Source: BPJU01 sp964425225 (GTDB lineage: Bacteria; Planctomycetota; Planctomycetia; Pirellulales; Pirellulaceae). Taken from it: a stretch of 64,000 nt of DNA. This document shows positions 45,970-55,159 of this stretch, piece after piece; positions within the stretch are counted from its first letter, which is position 1, and the number at the start of each line of letters is the position of its first letter. The stretch is from positions 3,923 through 67,922 of the forward strand of contig CAYRMD010000019.1 of assembly GCA_964425225.1 (NCBI GenBank). The letters are read 5' to 3'. Below the pieces are notes generated by a model, which had not been told where the DNA came from, did no database searches, and was given only the letters and a program-made list of their open reading frames with translations. The position numbers and the translations under genes are program-made.

Positions 45970-46383
45970 TTGCTTTATGATCATACCGATGGCGGAACAA
46001 GAATCAAGAGTTTTTGGAGCCATAGCGTGCCCTGGCGTACATTTCTTTATGTAATCTGGCTTGCACTATACGTAGTAGTATTGGCGGCAGTAGCTGTTGC
46101 GCTTTTTCAGACGCGCCGCCAGGTACTCATCATCTATACGACGGCCGAGGCACAACAGGATTGGCAGAAGTGGGTGGCCGAAGCGAAGCGCCAGGAACAG
46201 GGTGAAGGTCCCGTGCGACGTCGAGCCCCGCGCGTAAGCGAACCCCCAGCCGCCATTCTGATGCGAGACCATTTTGCCACATGCCTCGCCGGTGCCCTTA
46301 TCCTGTCATCAGCCCTTTATTGGTCGCTAGCCTTCATGCTTCATGGGGCTTTCTTCGTGCGACACCCACAGCCCCCCGGTTGA
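45970..46383 (+). CDS. Two-helix membrane protein, unknown
   Basis: 137 residues with two hydrophobic segments (TFLYVIWLALYVVVLAAVAVAL near 24-46 and CLAGALILSSALYWSLAFMLHG near 104-126) separated by a charged cytosolic-looking loop (KRQEQGEGPVRRRAPR). The frame starts with TTG at 45970; a GTG at 46027 is an alternative that would keep both helices. No family recognised. It lies 57 bases after rdgB, beyond the hairpin, and may be a separate transcript. Confidence 0.62.
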   Translation: MLYDHTDGGTRIKSFWSHSVPWRTFLYVIWLALYVVVLAAVAVALFQTRRQVLIIYTTAEAQQDWQKWVAEAKRQEQGEGPVRRRAPRVSEPPAAILMRDHFATCLAGALILSSALYWSLAFMLHGAFFVRHPQPPG

Positions 46384-46705
46384 TTTCACACGAAGTAATT
46401 CTGAAACGCTCATTCATATGCAACGCAAACGCGCTAAGGTGCAAAGGCGCTACAAAGATACCATCGAGCGTAAATCGCCTGGCTACGTGTTAACGTATTT
46501 TCGTTTTTGCGTTTCCGCAGTTCGTTGACATCGTGCCTGTAATCAATTAAGCGCTCACGCAAACGTTGGAGATGCACGACAACGCAACACTACGCGCTCA
46601 ATCACCTCAATTCAAAACGCATACACGCCGAAACACGTGGGAATTTTTTGCTTCATTCCACCGGTGTCGTTCTGCGAGGCTGAAAATGGCAACATGAAAT
46701 GCACA
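46384..46705. other. Intergenic region with GCAAAGGC-type arms
   Basis: About 320 bases. Contains a dispersed repeat element at 46425-46530 and nothing else recognised. Confidence 0.45.
46425..46530. repeat. GCAAAGGC-type palindromic element
   Basis: Arm one: gcgctaaggtgcaaaggcgc, then tacaaagataccatcgag; opposed arm: tttcgtttttgcgtttccgc and agttcgttgac. The order (arm, aaga-like core, opposed arm, gttcgt) repeats the layout seen at 15487-15580 and 13855-13950. Confidence 0.5.
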
Positions 46706-48991
46706 CTACGGGTCGGTACATTCTTCCAGAATTCGCCGGTAGGTTTGCCGGGCCACTTCATAGGCTTCGGCTGCTTCCTCACGCTCCTGAGGTCGGATAC
46801 GATCTTTTTTGGCGTTCCAGCAAACGTCCACGGCTTTCAGGCACCATTCAGCACTACGCCGGCTGGCCCGAATCGGACGTCCGTCAACTTCGACGAAAAT
46901 AGGATTGGTATGGCAAGACGGAAAGATTCTCAGTGCCACCCAACAGGACTTTTGAGGGCGGTACTGGAAACGCTGTGTCTCGACTCGGCCATCTGCTTCT
47001 AACTCGCGTTGCTCGACCGCAACACCATTGACAATTAACTCGACCGGTACCTTTCTAGTGTTGCCAATTCGAGCCCGTTCAATGTGCCAGTAGGGCTTCT
47101 GGTCCAGGGGCAGGGAGCGAATCGATTCTTGCGGTGTTTCGGCCAACCATCCGGCAGCCCGTACCGAGATGTCAAGCGTTTCACCGGAACGACAGGCCAA
47201 GACGCTGGGACGGCCGTCTTTACCCGGTTGACCGACTTCAAGTCCGTTGATTTGGAAGTCAAAAAGATGACTAAGTCCATCGCAGCAATAGCTTCGGCCG
47301 TCACGGATTCCCATCACCCATGCATCGTAGTTTAGAGGCTGGTCGGGTGGCAATTTCACGTACGCGCGTCCCAACCCTACCCGCTCACCGTAGATGCATG
47401 GAAAATCGGTTTCACCACTAATACGGCATGTGAAACCGCAATTGAGTGTATGATACCAGATGTTAAGCTCCCAAACTGCGGGCGTATCCACGGCGGATAT
47501 GAAATCACATACTCCATGCACGACGTCGACAATGTACTCGTTGGCTCCGATCCCATCGAACGCCGGCATGTTATAATTGGGTAGTTCGTTACCGGGCACT
47601 GCTAATCCCCAACCGCTATGCGAAAAACCAACTACGCCTCCTTGCTCTTTTCCCCAACGGAGAACGGGCAAATCCCAGCTCGGCCACTCTTCAATGCGCG
47701 TGGTACCCGGGTAGTCATCCTCTTTGAGACGCAGCAAGCAGAGATGGCCGGCATGAGAGCTAGGAAAACCAGAAACTTCCACGTCATACCGCATCAGGTA
47801 TTTGTCTGTTGATAGTTTGCTGACGTCACCTTGGAAGAATTGCTTTTGGTAATACCAACACGGCCCCCAGGAAAGAACACATCCCACGTTAAGATCCTCT
47901 CCCAGGATATGCCGCATCATATCTTGAGGTGTTACCCCTTCGGTGGGCGATTCATAGTGAGCACAACCTGCGGCGTGGACATGGTGATCACCGGAATACC
48001 AGTGGTAATCAGCCATGCGGATCCAGCGTTCCAAGACAAAGCGTTCTCGGTGCTTTTGAACGCGAGGAACCGTAATGGTGCGCTCCAGCCGCAGGTACTC
48101 GGGACCACGAGTATAGGTCACTTGATAGACGCCCGGCGGCAACAGAACCGATTCTCCATCGAAGCGATAAATCTGGTCATGGAAAAAGAAATCGGGCGCC
48201 AATCGCCGCGAGCGGGCCGGATAGACACGTCCTTGACCATCACGAAAGACGAATTGGCCCATGGTGGGCGAACCATCCGTGTCACGCACTTCCAGAATTA
48301 CTTCTACCGCCGGCTCGGCCTCAAACAGTACAGGTAGCTCGCTGCGAAAACCTAAATCTTGAGTACCTTGCCCCACATCGAAAACTAACGTAGCCTCTCG
48401 CTTTCCCGCATCACGGCTATAGATCTGCACGATCCGGTATTCGAGCGCTAAACCTGAGAGTCTCGGCAAAAGCGGCTGCTGATCGAATGTGGCAATATCC
48501 AGCCATCGGTTTTCCACATCCGCCGGAGTAATCGACTGTGCTGGGGCGGGAGATGCAGTAGAGCGCCGATGAATAGGCGCTGCTTGCGGGCTAGTGACCC
48601 TGAGCATACCGGTCACGCCGCCCTCGTTGTGCACCTTTACTAAAAAGACCGACCAGCCGTGCTGGACCAAATGTGCCGCTACCGGGCCCCGCTGGACCTT
48701 GACACGACTTTCCGGGTTGATGTGCACGGCCGCAAGCACCAGGGGATCCAGCGCCTGTTGGATGGCAACCACAGACTCGGGACCTTCCTGGTCGAGAGAT
48801 TCTTGCACTTGTACCAGGCGTTGGCCCGTAATCGGCTGACCTAGGAATTCCAAGGCATTCAAAAGGCGGCGCACTTGTGCTTTTACAGGTTGCGCTTCCA
48901 CTCCCCCGACGATGGGTACCTCTTCTGCACTTACCGCCGACACGACCAGCATAGCTGCGGCTGCCCATTGCCACGCCATCTTATTCTTCAT
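46706..48991 (-). CDS. CehA/McbA-type metallohydrolase (PHP domain), exported
   Basis: 761 residues from the ATG at 48991, preceded by AGAGGAG; an upstream start at 49015 adds eight residues. A signal peptide (MAWQWAAAAMLVVSAVSA) shows export. The C-terminal half holds the PHP-type hydrolase domain: YHWYSGDHHVHAAGC gives the first metal-binding histidines, then CVLSWGPCWYYQK, and VVGFSHSGWGL provides another. The N-terminal 330 residues are beta-rich (PEFF-type, unknown function). CehA/McbA proteins cleave esters or phosphate-type bonds in carbamates and other compounds; the natural substrate here is unknown. Convergent with the small membrane gene, divergent from none on its strand. Confidence 0.86.
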   Translation of the reverse strand: MKNKMAWQWAAAAMLVVSAVSAEEVPIVGGVEAQPVKAQVRRLLNALEFLGQPITGQRLVQVQESLDQEGPESVVAIQQALDPLVLAAVHINPESRVKVQRGPVAAHLVQHGWSVFLVKVHNEGGVTGMLRVTSPQAAPIHRRSTASPAPAQSITPADVENRWLDIATFDQQPLLPRLSGLALEYRIVQIYSRDAGKREATLVFDVGQGTQDLGFRSELPVLFEAEPAVEVILEVRDTDGSPTMGQFVFRDGQGRVYPARSRRLAPDFFFHDQIYRFDGESVLLPPGVYQVTYTRGPEYLRLERTITVPRVQKHRERFVLERWIRMADYHWYSGDHHVHAAGCAHYESPTEGVTPQDMMRHILGEDLNVGCVLSWGPCWYYQKQFFQGDVSKLSTDKYLMRYDVEVSGFPSSHAGHLCLLRLKEDDYPGTTRIEEWPSWDLPVLRWGKEQGGVVGFSHSGWGLAVPGNELPNYNMPAFDGIGANEYIVDVVHGVCDFISAVDTPAVWELNIWYHTLNCGFTCRISGETDFPCIYGERVGLGRAYVKLPPDQPLNYDAWVMGIRDGRSYCCDGLSHLFDFQINGLEVGQPGKDGRPSVLACRSGETLDISVRAAGWLAETPQESIRSLPLDQKPYWHIERARIGNTRKVPVELIVNGVAVEQRELEADGRVETQRFQYRPQKSCWVALRIFPSCHTNPIFVEVDGRPIRASRRSAEWCLKAVDVCWNAKKDRIRPQEREEAAEAYEVARQTYRRILEECTDP

Positions 48992-49159
48992 GGTAGCGCT
49001 CCTCTGCGCGTTCAAGAAAGTCGTTTTGCGGCCGCTCCGGTTCTGGGTGGCGATTGGACGTAAATCTCATAGCATATCGTCCAAATCTGCGCGCCGTACG
49101 TGGCCCGCTTTGCTACTACCACCTTTAGCCTCGCGCTGGAAACTATTTAGGGTTCAAGC

Positions 49160-49624
49160 TTAGAACCATTCCTGTTTGTACAGAACGTATTTGCGGTAAA
49201 AATCTGCGTCGGGCGTGCACAAATATATAATGTCCTCGATTAAACCGATAATCGACGTGACAGGGGATAGTAGGCCGCACGAAAAAAGGGTAAGAAGCGG
49301 CATTAGAATGCCGGGTGCCGCAAAACCGAGTACGAACTTATGGATGCCGAAAGCTCCAAGAAATATGCCGAGGATACCAGCAGCGATGCGCTTCGACCGG
49401 ATCGCCGACGCAGCTTCGGGTGGGATGGGTGGAGGCGTGCTGCTGCTAGTACGGTCCAAGTCGACAATCACTGAAGCAATCGGAGCCCAGTCCGTCATTC
49501 CCATTCGCCACACCAAATCATCTGGACGGATCCTTCCCGCGGCGTAGTACTGCCGTAGCTCGGTGTCTGAATAAGGTCCCAACCGCTGCCCCGACGCATT
49601 AGCCACGTACCATTCGCTGCTCAC
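49160..49624 (-). CDS. GYF_2/TM2-domain membrane protein
   Basis: 154 residues. An N-terminal GYF_2-type domain (WYVANASGQRLGPYSDTELR, then GRIRPDDLVWRMGMTDWAP) sits on a Pro-rich linker (STPPPIPPEA) before a C-terminal TM2-type module (GILGIFLGAFGIHKFVLG, ending IIGLIEDIIYLC). GYF_2 domains bind short proline-rich peptides or act as sensor caps on membrane proteins; TM2 proteins have two short helices with a DRF-like turn. Function unknown. The gene starts 261 bases from the divergent MFS gene. Confidence 0.85.
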   Translation of the reverse strand: MSSEWYVANASGQRLGPYSDTELRQYYAAGRIRPDDLVWRMGMTDWAPIASVIVDLDRTSSSTPPPIPPEAASAIRSKRIAAGILGIFLGAFGIHKFVLGFAAPGILMPLLTLFSCGLLSPVTSIIGLIEDIIYLCTPDADFYRKYVLYKQEWF

Positions 49625-49884
49625 TTATCGGCTCCCTGACACACACGTTTCCGATTCGGACATTTGTGTCACCGGTTTGTAACCTGCTGTGTTATACTGC
49701 ATGGACCGACTGGTTGCCAGATGTGAGTTGGGTTCTCGCTGGGGATGAAGTAGGTTATTATGGGCAGACGCTCCGAAAGGCCGCCGGGATCCGGCGTCAG
49801 TACCGCAATTGGTAACCGGCGGTTTGTTTTACGGCGTATACCCACTACGGTACAAGCGCAACGGCTACACTCAGGGAGCATTTC

Positions 49885-51363
49885 ATGAGTAGTGTCTCTG
49901 CGTCGAGTACACCGACACATAGTCGCTGGGTGGTCGGTCTGATTTGTTTTATCGCGGCGATTGGATTTGCTTTCGACATTTATGAGTTATTGATGTTACC
50001 CCTGATAGTACGTCCGGCGCTGTTGGAGCTAGGCAAGCTGCAACCCGGCACTCCCGAGTTCGGTCGTTGGGCTGCGGTGTTGTTCTATGTACCCGCGATC
50101 GCCGGCGGCATATTCGGTTTATTAGGGGGCTATTTGACCGACCGATTGGGACGCCGTCGCGTATTGACCTGGAGCATCCTGCTCTATGCTTTTTCTGCCT
50201 TTGCGGCAGGGTATTCCACGAATTTGTACATGTTGCTCTTCTTTCGTTGCCTGGTTTTTGTGGGAGTGTGCGTAGAATTCGTGGCGGCGGTAGCGTGGTT
50301 GTCGGAGTTGTTCCCCGACCATCGACGGCGAGAGGCGGTTCTGGGATGGACCCAGTTCTTTTCCTCGTTTGGTGGACTTTTAGTCGCTGTCGCTAACGGG
50401 ATCGCAAGTGATTGGGCTCAGGGAAAACCGGCGCAGTTGTTCGGCAATATCGCCTTGCCCGCCGTCCGCTTGCCGGAGATTCACCTGCCGGAGTTTCTGT
50501 CTTTTCTTGGTCATATCCAAGACGCCTCCGCCCCGTGGCGCTATACGCTAATGTCTGGCCTACTGCCAGCTCTGCCGTTGATTGTGATCCGACCGTTTCT
50601 ACCGGAATCCCCTGCGTGGTACGCCAAGAAGCGGGCGGGCACGCTCCGTAGACCTTCGATTCAAGCATTGTTTGCGCCGGAACTGCTTCGTGTCACCTTG
50701 GTCACGACCGCCATGTTCGCGTGCAGCCTGGGTGCAGCTTTCGGAGCCATCCAGATGATTCCGCAAATCGTTCCGGGTTTGCCGGATCTTCAAGCGCAGA
50801 TTGCTCGTGAAACCGAGGGACTATCAGCGCAAGAAGCTCGGCGAGCTAAGTCGCTCAAGGAACAAGCGACGGCAGCTCACGTCCAAAAAATACAAGAGGT
50901 CGGTGGTTTGGTTGGCCGTGGAGCTTTTGCTGTATTGACGCTCTGGATCATCAGTCGGCGTCTATTGATCCGCGTATTCCAAATACCTGGGATGTTGTTG
51001 ATGCCGGTGATTTTTGCTTGGGCGGCGCGAGTCAACTTGTATCTTTTAGAAGTCGGCGCATTCTTGGCAGGATTTTTCACGGTTGCTCAATTGAGTTTTT
51101 GGGGCAACTATTTGCCGCGCGTCTATCCGCTCCATTTGCGCGGCACGGGTGAGAGTTTTGCTGCTAATATCGGAGGACGGCTCATTGGCACTTCGTTCGC
51201 ATTTGTGTCGAACTTGCTTGCCGCAGCCGCTTTCTTACCCGGCGAAAGTCATCCGGAAAAAATGGCTTATACCGCAGCGATTGTCGGCACCAGCGTGTAC
51301 GTTGTGGGATTCCTGCTGAGCTTCGCCATGCCGGAGCCGAAAACGTCGCGCGTCGATGAGTAA
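49885..51363 (+). CDS. MFS transporter
   Basis: 492 residues with about twelve helices. The MFS signature is in the loop between TM2 and TM3, YLTDRLGRRRVLTW, and the matching C-half segments are seen at SRRLLIRVF and the region after. GGGAG precedes the ATG. One helical loop of about 60 residues (ETEGLSAQEARRAKSLKEQA, then TAAHVQKIQEVGG) is inserted between TM7 and TM8; it looks alpha-helical and charged. It is an MFS member of the sugar/metabolite:H+ type by appearance, but the substrate cannot be told. No neighbouring regulator. Confidence 0.88.
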   Translation: MSSVSASSTPTHSRWVVGLICFIAAIGFAFDIYELLMLPLIVRPALLELGKLQPGTPEFGRWAAVLFYVPAIAGGIFGLLGGYLTDRLGRRRVLTWSILLYAFSAFAAGYSTNLYMLLFFRCLVFVGVCVEFVAAVAWLSELFPDHRRREAVLGWTQFFSSFGGLLVAVANGIASDWAQGKPAQLFGNIALPAVRLPEIHLPEFLSFLGHIQDASAPWRYTLMSGLLPALPLIVIRPFLPESPAWYAKKRAGTLRRPSIQALFAPELLRVTLVTTAMFACSLGAAFGAIQMIPQIVPGLPDLQAQIARETEGLSAQEARRAKSLKEQATAAHVQKIQEVGGLVGRGAFAVLTLWIISRRLLIRVFQIPGMLLMPVIFAWAARVNLYLLEVGAFLAGFFTVAQLSFWGNYLPRVYPLHLRGTGESFAANIGGRLIGTSFAFVSNLLAAAAFLPGESHPEKMAYTAAIVGTSVYVVGFLLSFAMPEPKTSRVDE

Positions 51364-52082
51364 GCCCGACTTTGGCTGTCTCGACGGCTCCCGTATGGGG
51401 AATGGTTTAACGCAGAGGCACAAAGGCGCTGAGGCGCAATCACAGAGAGCAAAGCCGCAAGTTGCCCACTTGCCTGTTGAGTCTCGGTGCCTTTGCATTA
51501 CGGCAAAAGGGGTGCTCTCGTTGGCTGTTTCCCCTCTGAAAGTTAAGCCAAGGCGGCGCCTCGAAAACCGATGGCTCAGGATCCCGAGCGGAGAATGAGA
51601 CTAACGTGGAAGAGTCCCCAACGGCACTGTGGACTTGTCGAAACATAACGGCCGTTTTGGCAGCCCATATCTTGGCACCGCTAGCTTGACCTAGCCATCA
51701 AGAAATCTCTGAAACGATCTCTAACACTATTTGCGATCTGCGGTCGATTCGCTCTGGTGGCAGCCTAGATTGCATACAGTGGTACTACTCGAGCTAACCG
51801 GAAATAACGGCTCAACATTGGGCGTGTCGGGTTGGTTGGTGTCTTTTAGCAGGAAACACGGATCACCCAGTTGTCGCACGCACAACTGGGGTTCAGTGTT
51901 CGGCTCAAATGGATTGCTCTCGGGGAGTGTACACACTGATTGAGCGGTTCAGCCGGACATACAAGGGGCATAGCGCTGTGTCGCTAGGGCCTGCCTGCCG
52001 ACTGGCAAGCGCTGCACTTCGTGCGACAATGACTAACGGAGCGTGTTACAGCTAGTTTCCTCGAAGCATACGAGAATCAGCG
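51364..52082. other. Intergenic region with a repeat element
   Basis: About 720 bases. Carries a GCAAAGGC-type element at 51405-51510. No gene seen; minor open frames are short and featureless. Confidence 0.45.
51405..51510. repeat. GCAAAGGC-type palindromic element
   Basis: Arm one: ttaacgcagaggcacaaagg followed by cgctgaggcgcaatcacaga; opposed arm: tcggtgcctttgcattacgg (about 51484-51503). The layout matches the elements at 46425, 54490 and 15487. Spacer between arms is about 50 bases. Confidence 0.55.
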
Positions 52083-53042
52083 ATGCGCGGTGCGTGGCGG
52101 TGGATGATACGAGGCATCGTTCGGGGCGGAGCTGAAGTCTGGGCTCGCGCTACGGATCTCGTATTTCCGCCTATGTGCCGCCTGTGCAGCGCCAGCATAG
52201 AGTCACCGCGTGATACCGATTTTTTTTGCGAGAAGTGCAGCGAGCAACTTCGACCATTCGATCTACCGTTGTGCGCACGGTGCGCCCACCCGCTGCCGGA
52301 CTTTATTACGCATGTCGAGCGTTGTCCGCACTGTGTGCATCGCGACTATCCATTTGCCGCCGCTATGGCGTTTGGGCCGTATGATGGCCAGTTGCGTCGG
52401 GCCATCATCCTTGCCAAACAACGTCGCTATGAACCCCTCGCGACCGCACTGGGGCATCTGCTAGCCGGTCGGCTATTGACAAACTGGCACGGATATCGGC
52501 CCGAGGTTGTAATTTCCATGCCGATGCATTGGTGGCGCCGGTTGGTACGTTCGGTCAACAATGTCGAACGCATCGCTGAAGTAGTCGGTGCAGCTTACGA
52601 TGTGCCGGTAAGTTGCTGGAATCTGTTTGTGAAGCGTCCTACTGCTAAACAGGGGACGCTATTGCCCAACGAACGATTTTCAAATGTGAAGGATGCTTTT
52701 GGAGTTTGTGCTCCGCACCGCCTACGCAATAAGCGGATATTACTGGTAGATGACGTACTAACTACCGGTGCCACGGCCAGTGCGGCAGCGCGGGCACTGT
52801 TGCGGGCCGGTGCGGCGGAGGTGCGGATCGCCGTCGTGGCTCGAGCTCTCGGTTCGCCAATGCCGGATCGCACCCCAATGAACGACGATTCGGCAGTGAC
52901 ACCGCCTTACTCCCAGGAGCACCCAAACGCGCCTGACTCGCTCCGGGAACCACCAGTGGTGCGTGGTGTAGAGCACCTCGGGGCTTCGATGGAAGTAACA
53001 ACAGGTGCCTTACCCGGAAAACAAGGGAGCCAGTCTGAATAA
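52083..53042 (+). CDS. comF: ComF-type phosphoribosyltransferase-like protein
   Basis: 319 residues. An N-terminal zinc-finger-like segment has four CxxC-type pairs (MCRLCSA, CEKC, CARC, CPHC) as in ComF proteins, followed by a phosphoribosyltransferase fold with the PRPP signature ILLVDDVLTTGAT. ComF homologues take part in DNA uptake or use single-strand DNA in other ways; some are simply PRTases of unknown role. The C-terminal 65 residues after AVVARALG are Pro/Thr-rich and not part of the fold. No Shine-Dalgarno visible, no competence genes nearby. Confidence 0.86.
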   Translation: MRGAWRWMIRGIVRGGAEVWARATDLVFPPMCRLCSASIESPRDTDFFCEKCSEQLRPFDLPLCARCAHPLPDFITHVERCPHCVHRDYPFAAAMAFGPYDGQLRRAIILAKQRRYEPLATALGHLLAGRLLTNWHGYRPEVVISMPMHWWRRLVRSVNNVERIAEVVGAAYDVPVSCWNLFVKRPTAKQGTLLPNERFSNVKDAFGVCAPHRLRNKRILLVDDVLTTGATASAAARALLRAGAAEVRIAVVARALGSPMPDRTPMNDDSAVTPPYSQEHPNAPDSLREPPVVRGVEHLGASMEVTTGALPGKQGSQSE

Positions 53043-53165
53043 CGGAACACACCACGCCCAACGTAGACGCGGTCGGCGCGGCTAGATAAACAAGATAGTC
53101 GTTGTTCAATGGGAGCGCATCAAGACAAAAAACGTTCCGAAACATGTTGGTCGCTCTACCCATGA

Positions 53166-53384
53166 GTGTTCAACAGTTCCGAGGGACTCAGTATGGCTGT
53201 ACCTGCACCTCGTGTTTCTCCCCGAAAAAAAGCAATTCCATTTGATTCTGCTGGTTGGGGGGCCGGTTGGTGCCGAACTAACGACCGTGTTACCTTCGGC
53301 GAAGGGAAGGCGCATGTAGTTCGAGCAGGGCGCAAGGCGAACCAGCAACAACCGAAACCACTGCTGGGAGAGAGGACCGCATGA
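53166..53384 (+). CDS. Possible small protein overlapping hemC start
   Basis: 72 residues, ending in a TGA whose first bases overlap the ATG of hemC (ATGA, 53381-53384), a layout typical of translational coupling. The sequence is basic and Pro/Arg-rich with one Cys and no known motif (MAVPAPRVSPRKKAIPFDSA from an inner ATG at 53193). It may be real and help express hemC, or a chance frame. Confidence 0.3.
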   Translation: MFNSSEGLSMAVPAPRVSPRKKAIPFDSAGWGAGWCRTNDRVTFGEGKAHVVRAGRKANQQQPKPLLGERTA

Positions 53385-54322
53385 AACCGCTTCGATTAGG
53401 ATCACGAGCCAGCCCCTTGGCTCGCTGGCAAGCTGAGTGGGTTGCGGAGCGTTTAGTGAGCCTGGGAGTGGCTATCGAAATGGTTTGGATCACAACAGAA
53501 GGGGATGTTCACGGAGGAACGCTGGCTGCGTTTGGCGGTGTCGGCGTTTTCACCAAAGAGCTGCAGAAAGCCCTGTTGGACCATCGTATCGACCTAGCTG
53601 TTCACAGCATGAAAGACTTGCCGGTTGCTGCGCCTCTGGGGTTAAGCGTTGTGGCTGTACCGCCGCGAGCCAGTCCGTTCGATGTGCTGGTTTCGAATTG
53701 TGCATGCACGGTCGAGCAATTACCCTTCGAAGCCCGGGTCGGATCGGGCAGTATCCGTCGCCGCGCGCAACTGGCCTATCGGCGTGCCGACCTGCAATTC
53801 GCCGACATTCGCGGCAATGTCGATACGCGACTGCGGAAGTTGGACGAAGGTCGTTTTGAGGCACTGGTTTTGGCACAAGCCGGTTTGGAACGGCTCGGTA
53901 AATTACGGCGCATTGCCGAGGTGCTCTGTCCTCCGGACTTCTTGCCCGCCGCAGGTCAAGGTGCGTTGGCCGTCGAAGCGCGCAGCCAGGACCTGGCAAT
54001 TGCCCGCTGCTTAAGCCAAATTGACGACCCGGCGAGCCGAGCAGGTGTGATGGCCGAACGAGCATTGCTCGGTCGCTTGCGCGCCGGATGTTTAGCTCCC
54101 GTCGGAGCCTGGGGGCGAGTCGAAAACGGCAAACTCTTCCTAGACGCTGTCGTGCTCGATGCAGCCGGGCAACGCCGCGTGTACGCCTCGGCATATTCCG
54201 CCTGTAATGAAGCCGAGGAATTGGGACGCAAAGTAGCCGAGCAGTTACTCGACCAGGGTGCCGACCAGTTACTGTCCACACGTCAGTTGCCCGCGAGTCG
54301 GTTTCCCGGACCGGCTGGTTGA
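53381..54322 (+). CDS. hemC: Porphobilinogen deaminase (hydroxymethylbilane synthase)
   Basis: Builds the linear tetrapyrrole precursor of haem from four porphobilinogens. 313 residues. The cofactor-site cysteine lies in LRAGCLAPVGAWG near residue 240, where homologues have GGCQxPxG. Other family segments: LRLGSRASPLARWQAE, GVFTKELQKALLDHRIDLAVHSMKDLP, VGSGSIRRRAQL and PAAGQGALAVEAR. Complete. It may be coupled to the short upstream frame via ATGA overlap. Fits the many haem-binding proteins in the window. Confidence 0.96.
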   Translation: MKPLRLGSRASPLARWQAEWVAERLVSLGVAIEMVWITTEGDVHGGTLAAFGGVGVFTKELQKALLDHRIDLAVHSMKDLPVAAPLGLSVVAVPPRASPFDVLVSNCACTVEQLPFEARVGSGSIRRRAQLAYRRADLQFADIRGNVDTRLRKLDEGRFEALVLAQAGLERLGKLRRIAEVLCPPDFLPAAGQGALAVEARSQDLAIARCLSQIDDPASRAGVMAERALLGRLRAGCLAPVGAWGRVENGKLFLDAVVLDAAGQRRVYASAYSACNEAEELGRKVAEQLLDQGADQLLSTRQLPASRFPGPAG

Positions 54323-55159
54323 GAACCCGATTGCATACCTCCGGTGTTGCGAGATGGGAAAGTGCCGTGACTCGACCGTCGCCGGGTAGTAATAAAACCG
54401 ATGCTGCAAGGTAGAGGCTCTACACGCCGTTCAGAGGAATGCGTTTGCCTTCCGCTGAACGTGAAAGCCGTAAGGATAACCATCGTGGTTTCGCGAAAAG
54501 CAAAGGCGTAAAGATGCAAACGAGAACTAGGCAATTTACGCCCTCATTCTGTTTCATTGCATCCCGGTGCCTTAGCACCTTTGCGTTGAATGATTTTCCA
54601 GCCTGCCACATTTCTCAAGTGGCGAAGGTCGATGTGGACCACGTAGCGCTACCACGATTGTTTTCCATTTGTTTTCTGAAACGAGAATGGCTCAGAACGT
54701 TTCGAAAAGGTAATCGGGCCACGCGACTAAACTGCCCAACTCCATAAGAACTGGCAGAAGTCTCTTGCGCGTTTCGAGCAAGCCGGGCTAAGATGCACGG
54801 AGGCAGTTTACTTTGCACAACCGTTACTCGGGGTACTGCGAATTCGTAAAGCAGGCGCGTAACTCCGACATGCACCGTGTTGCGGCAGCAAGCAACTCGT
54901 GAGAATCAAACCGATGTTGTTTTGGTCGTTCCGGCGCTGAACGTTTCGTGGCGCGTTTTCGTAGCCTTGCCTTTTGCCTTGCCGAAGCGAGTTTTGCTTG
55001 GCGCTATGATCGGGGGCTGCTAGACTTGAAAAAGGGTGTGAGAAGATCGTTCTTGGCGGTCTTGGTTGGTGTACGGGTTGTCGATTGCCAGGGCGGTAGA
55101 TCGTTAAGAGTGCGGGTTCGTCGTTTCGGTACCGGTGCACGATGTGGTAGACCTTTCTC
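54323..55159. other. Intergenic region with opposed repeat arms
   Basis: About 840 bases without a convincing gene. Contains a GCAAAGGC-type element at 54490-54600; the rest shows only short frames without protein features. Confidence 0.45.
54490..54600. repeat. GCAAAGGC-type palindromic element
   Basis: Arm one: gcgaaaagcaaaggcgtaaa (about 54493-54512) with agatgcaaac following; opposed arm: ccttagcacctttgcgttga (about 54571-54590). Again opposed GCAAAGGC/GCCTTTGC-type sequences 55-65 bases apart. Confidence 0.55.
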
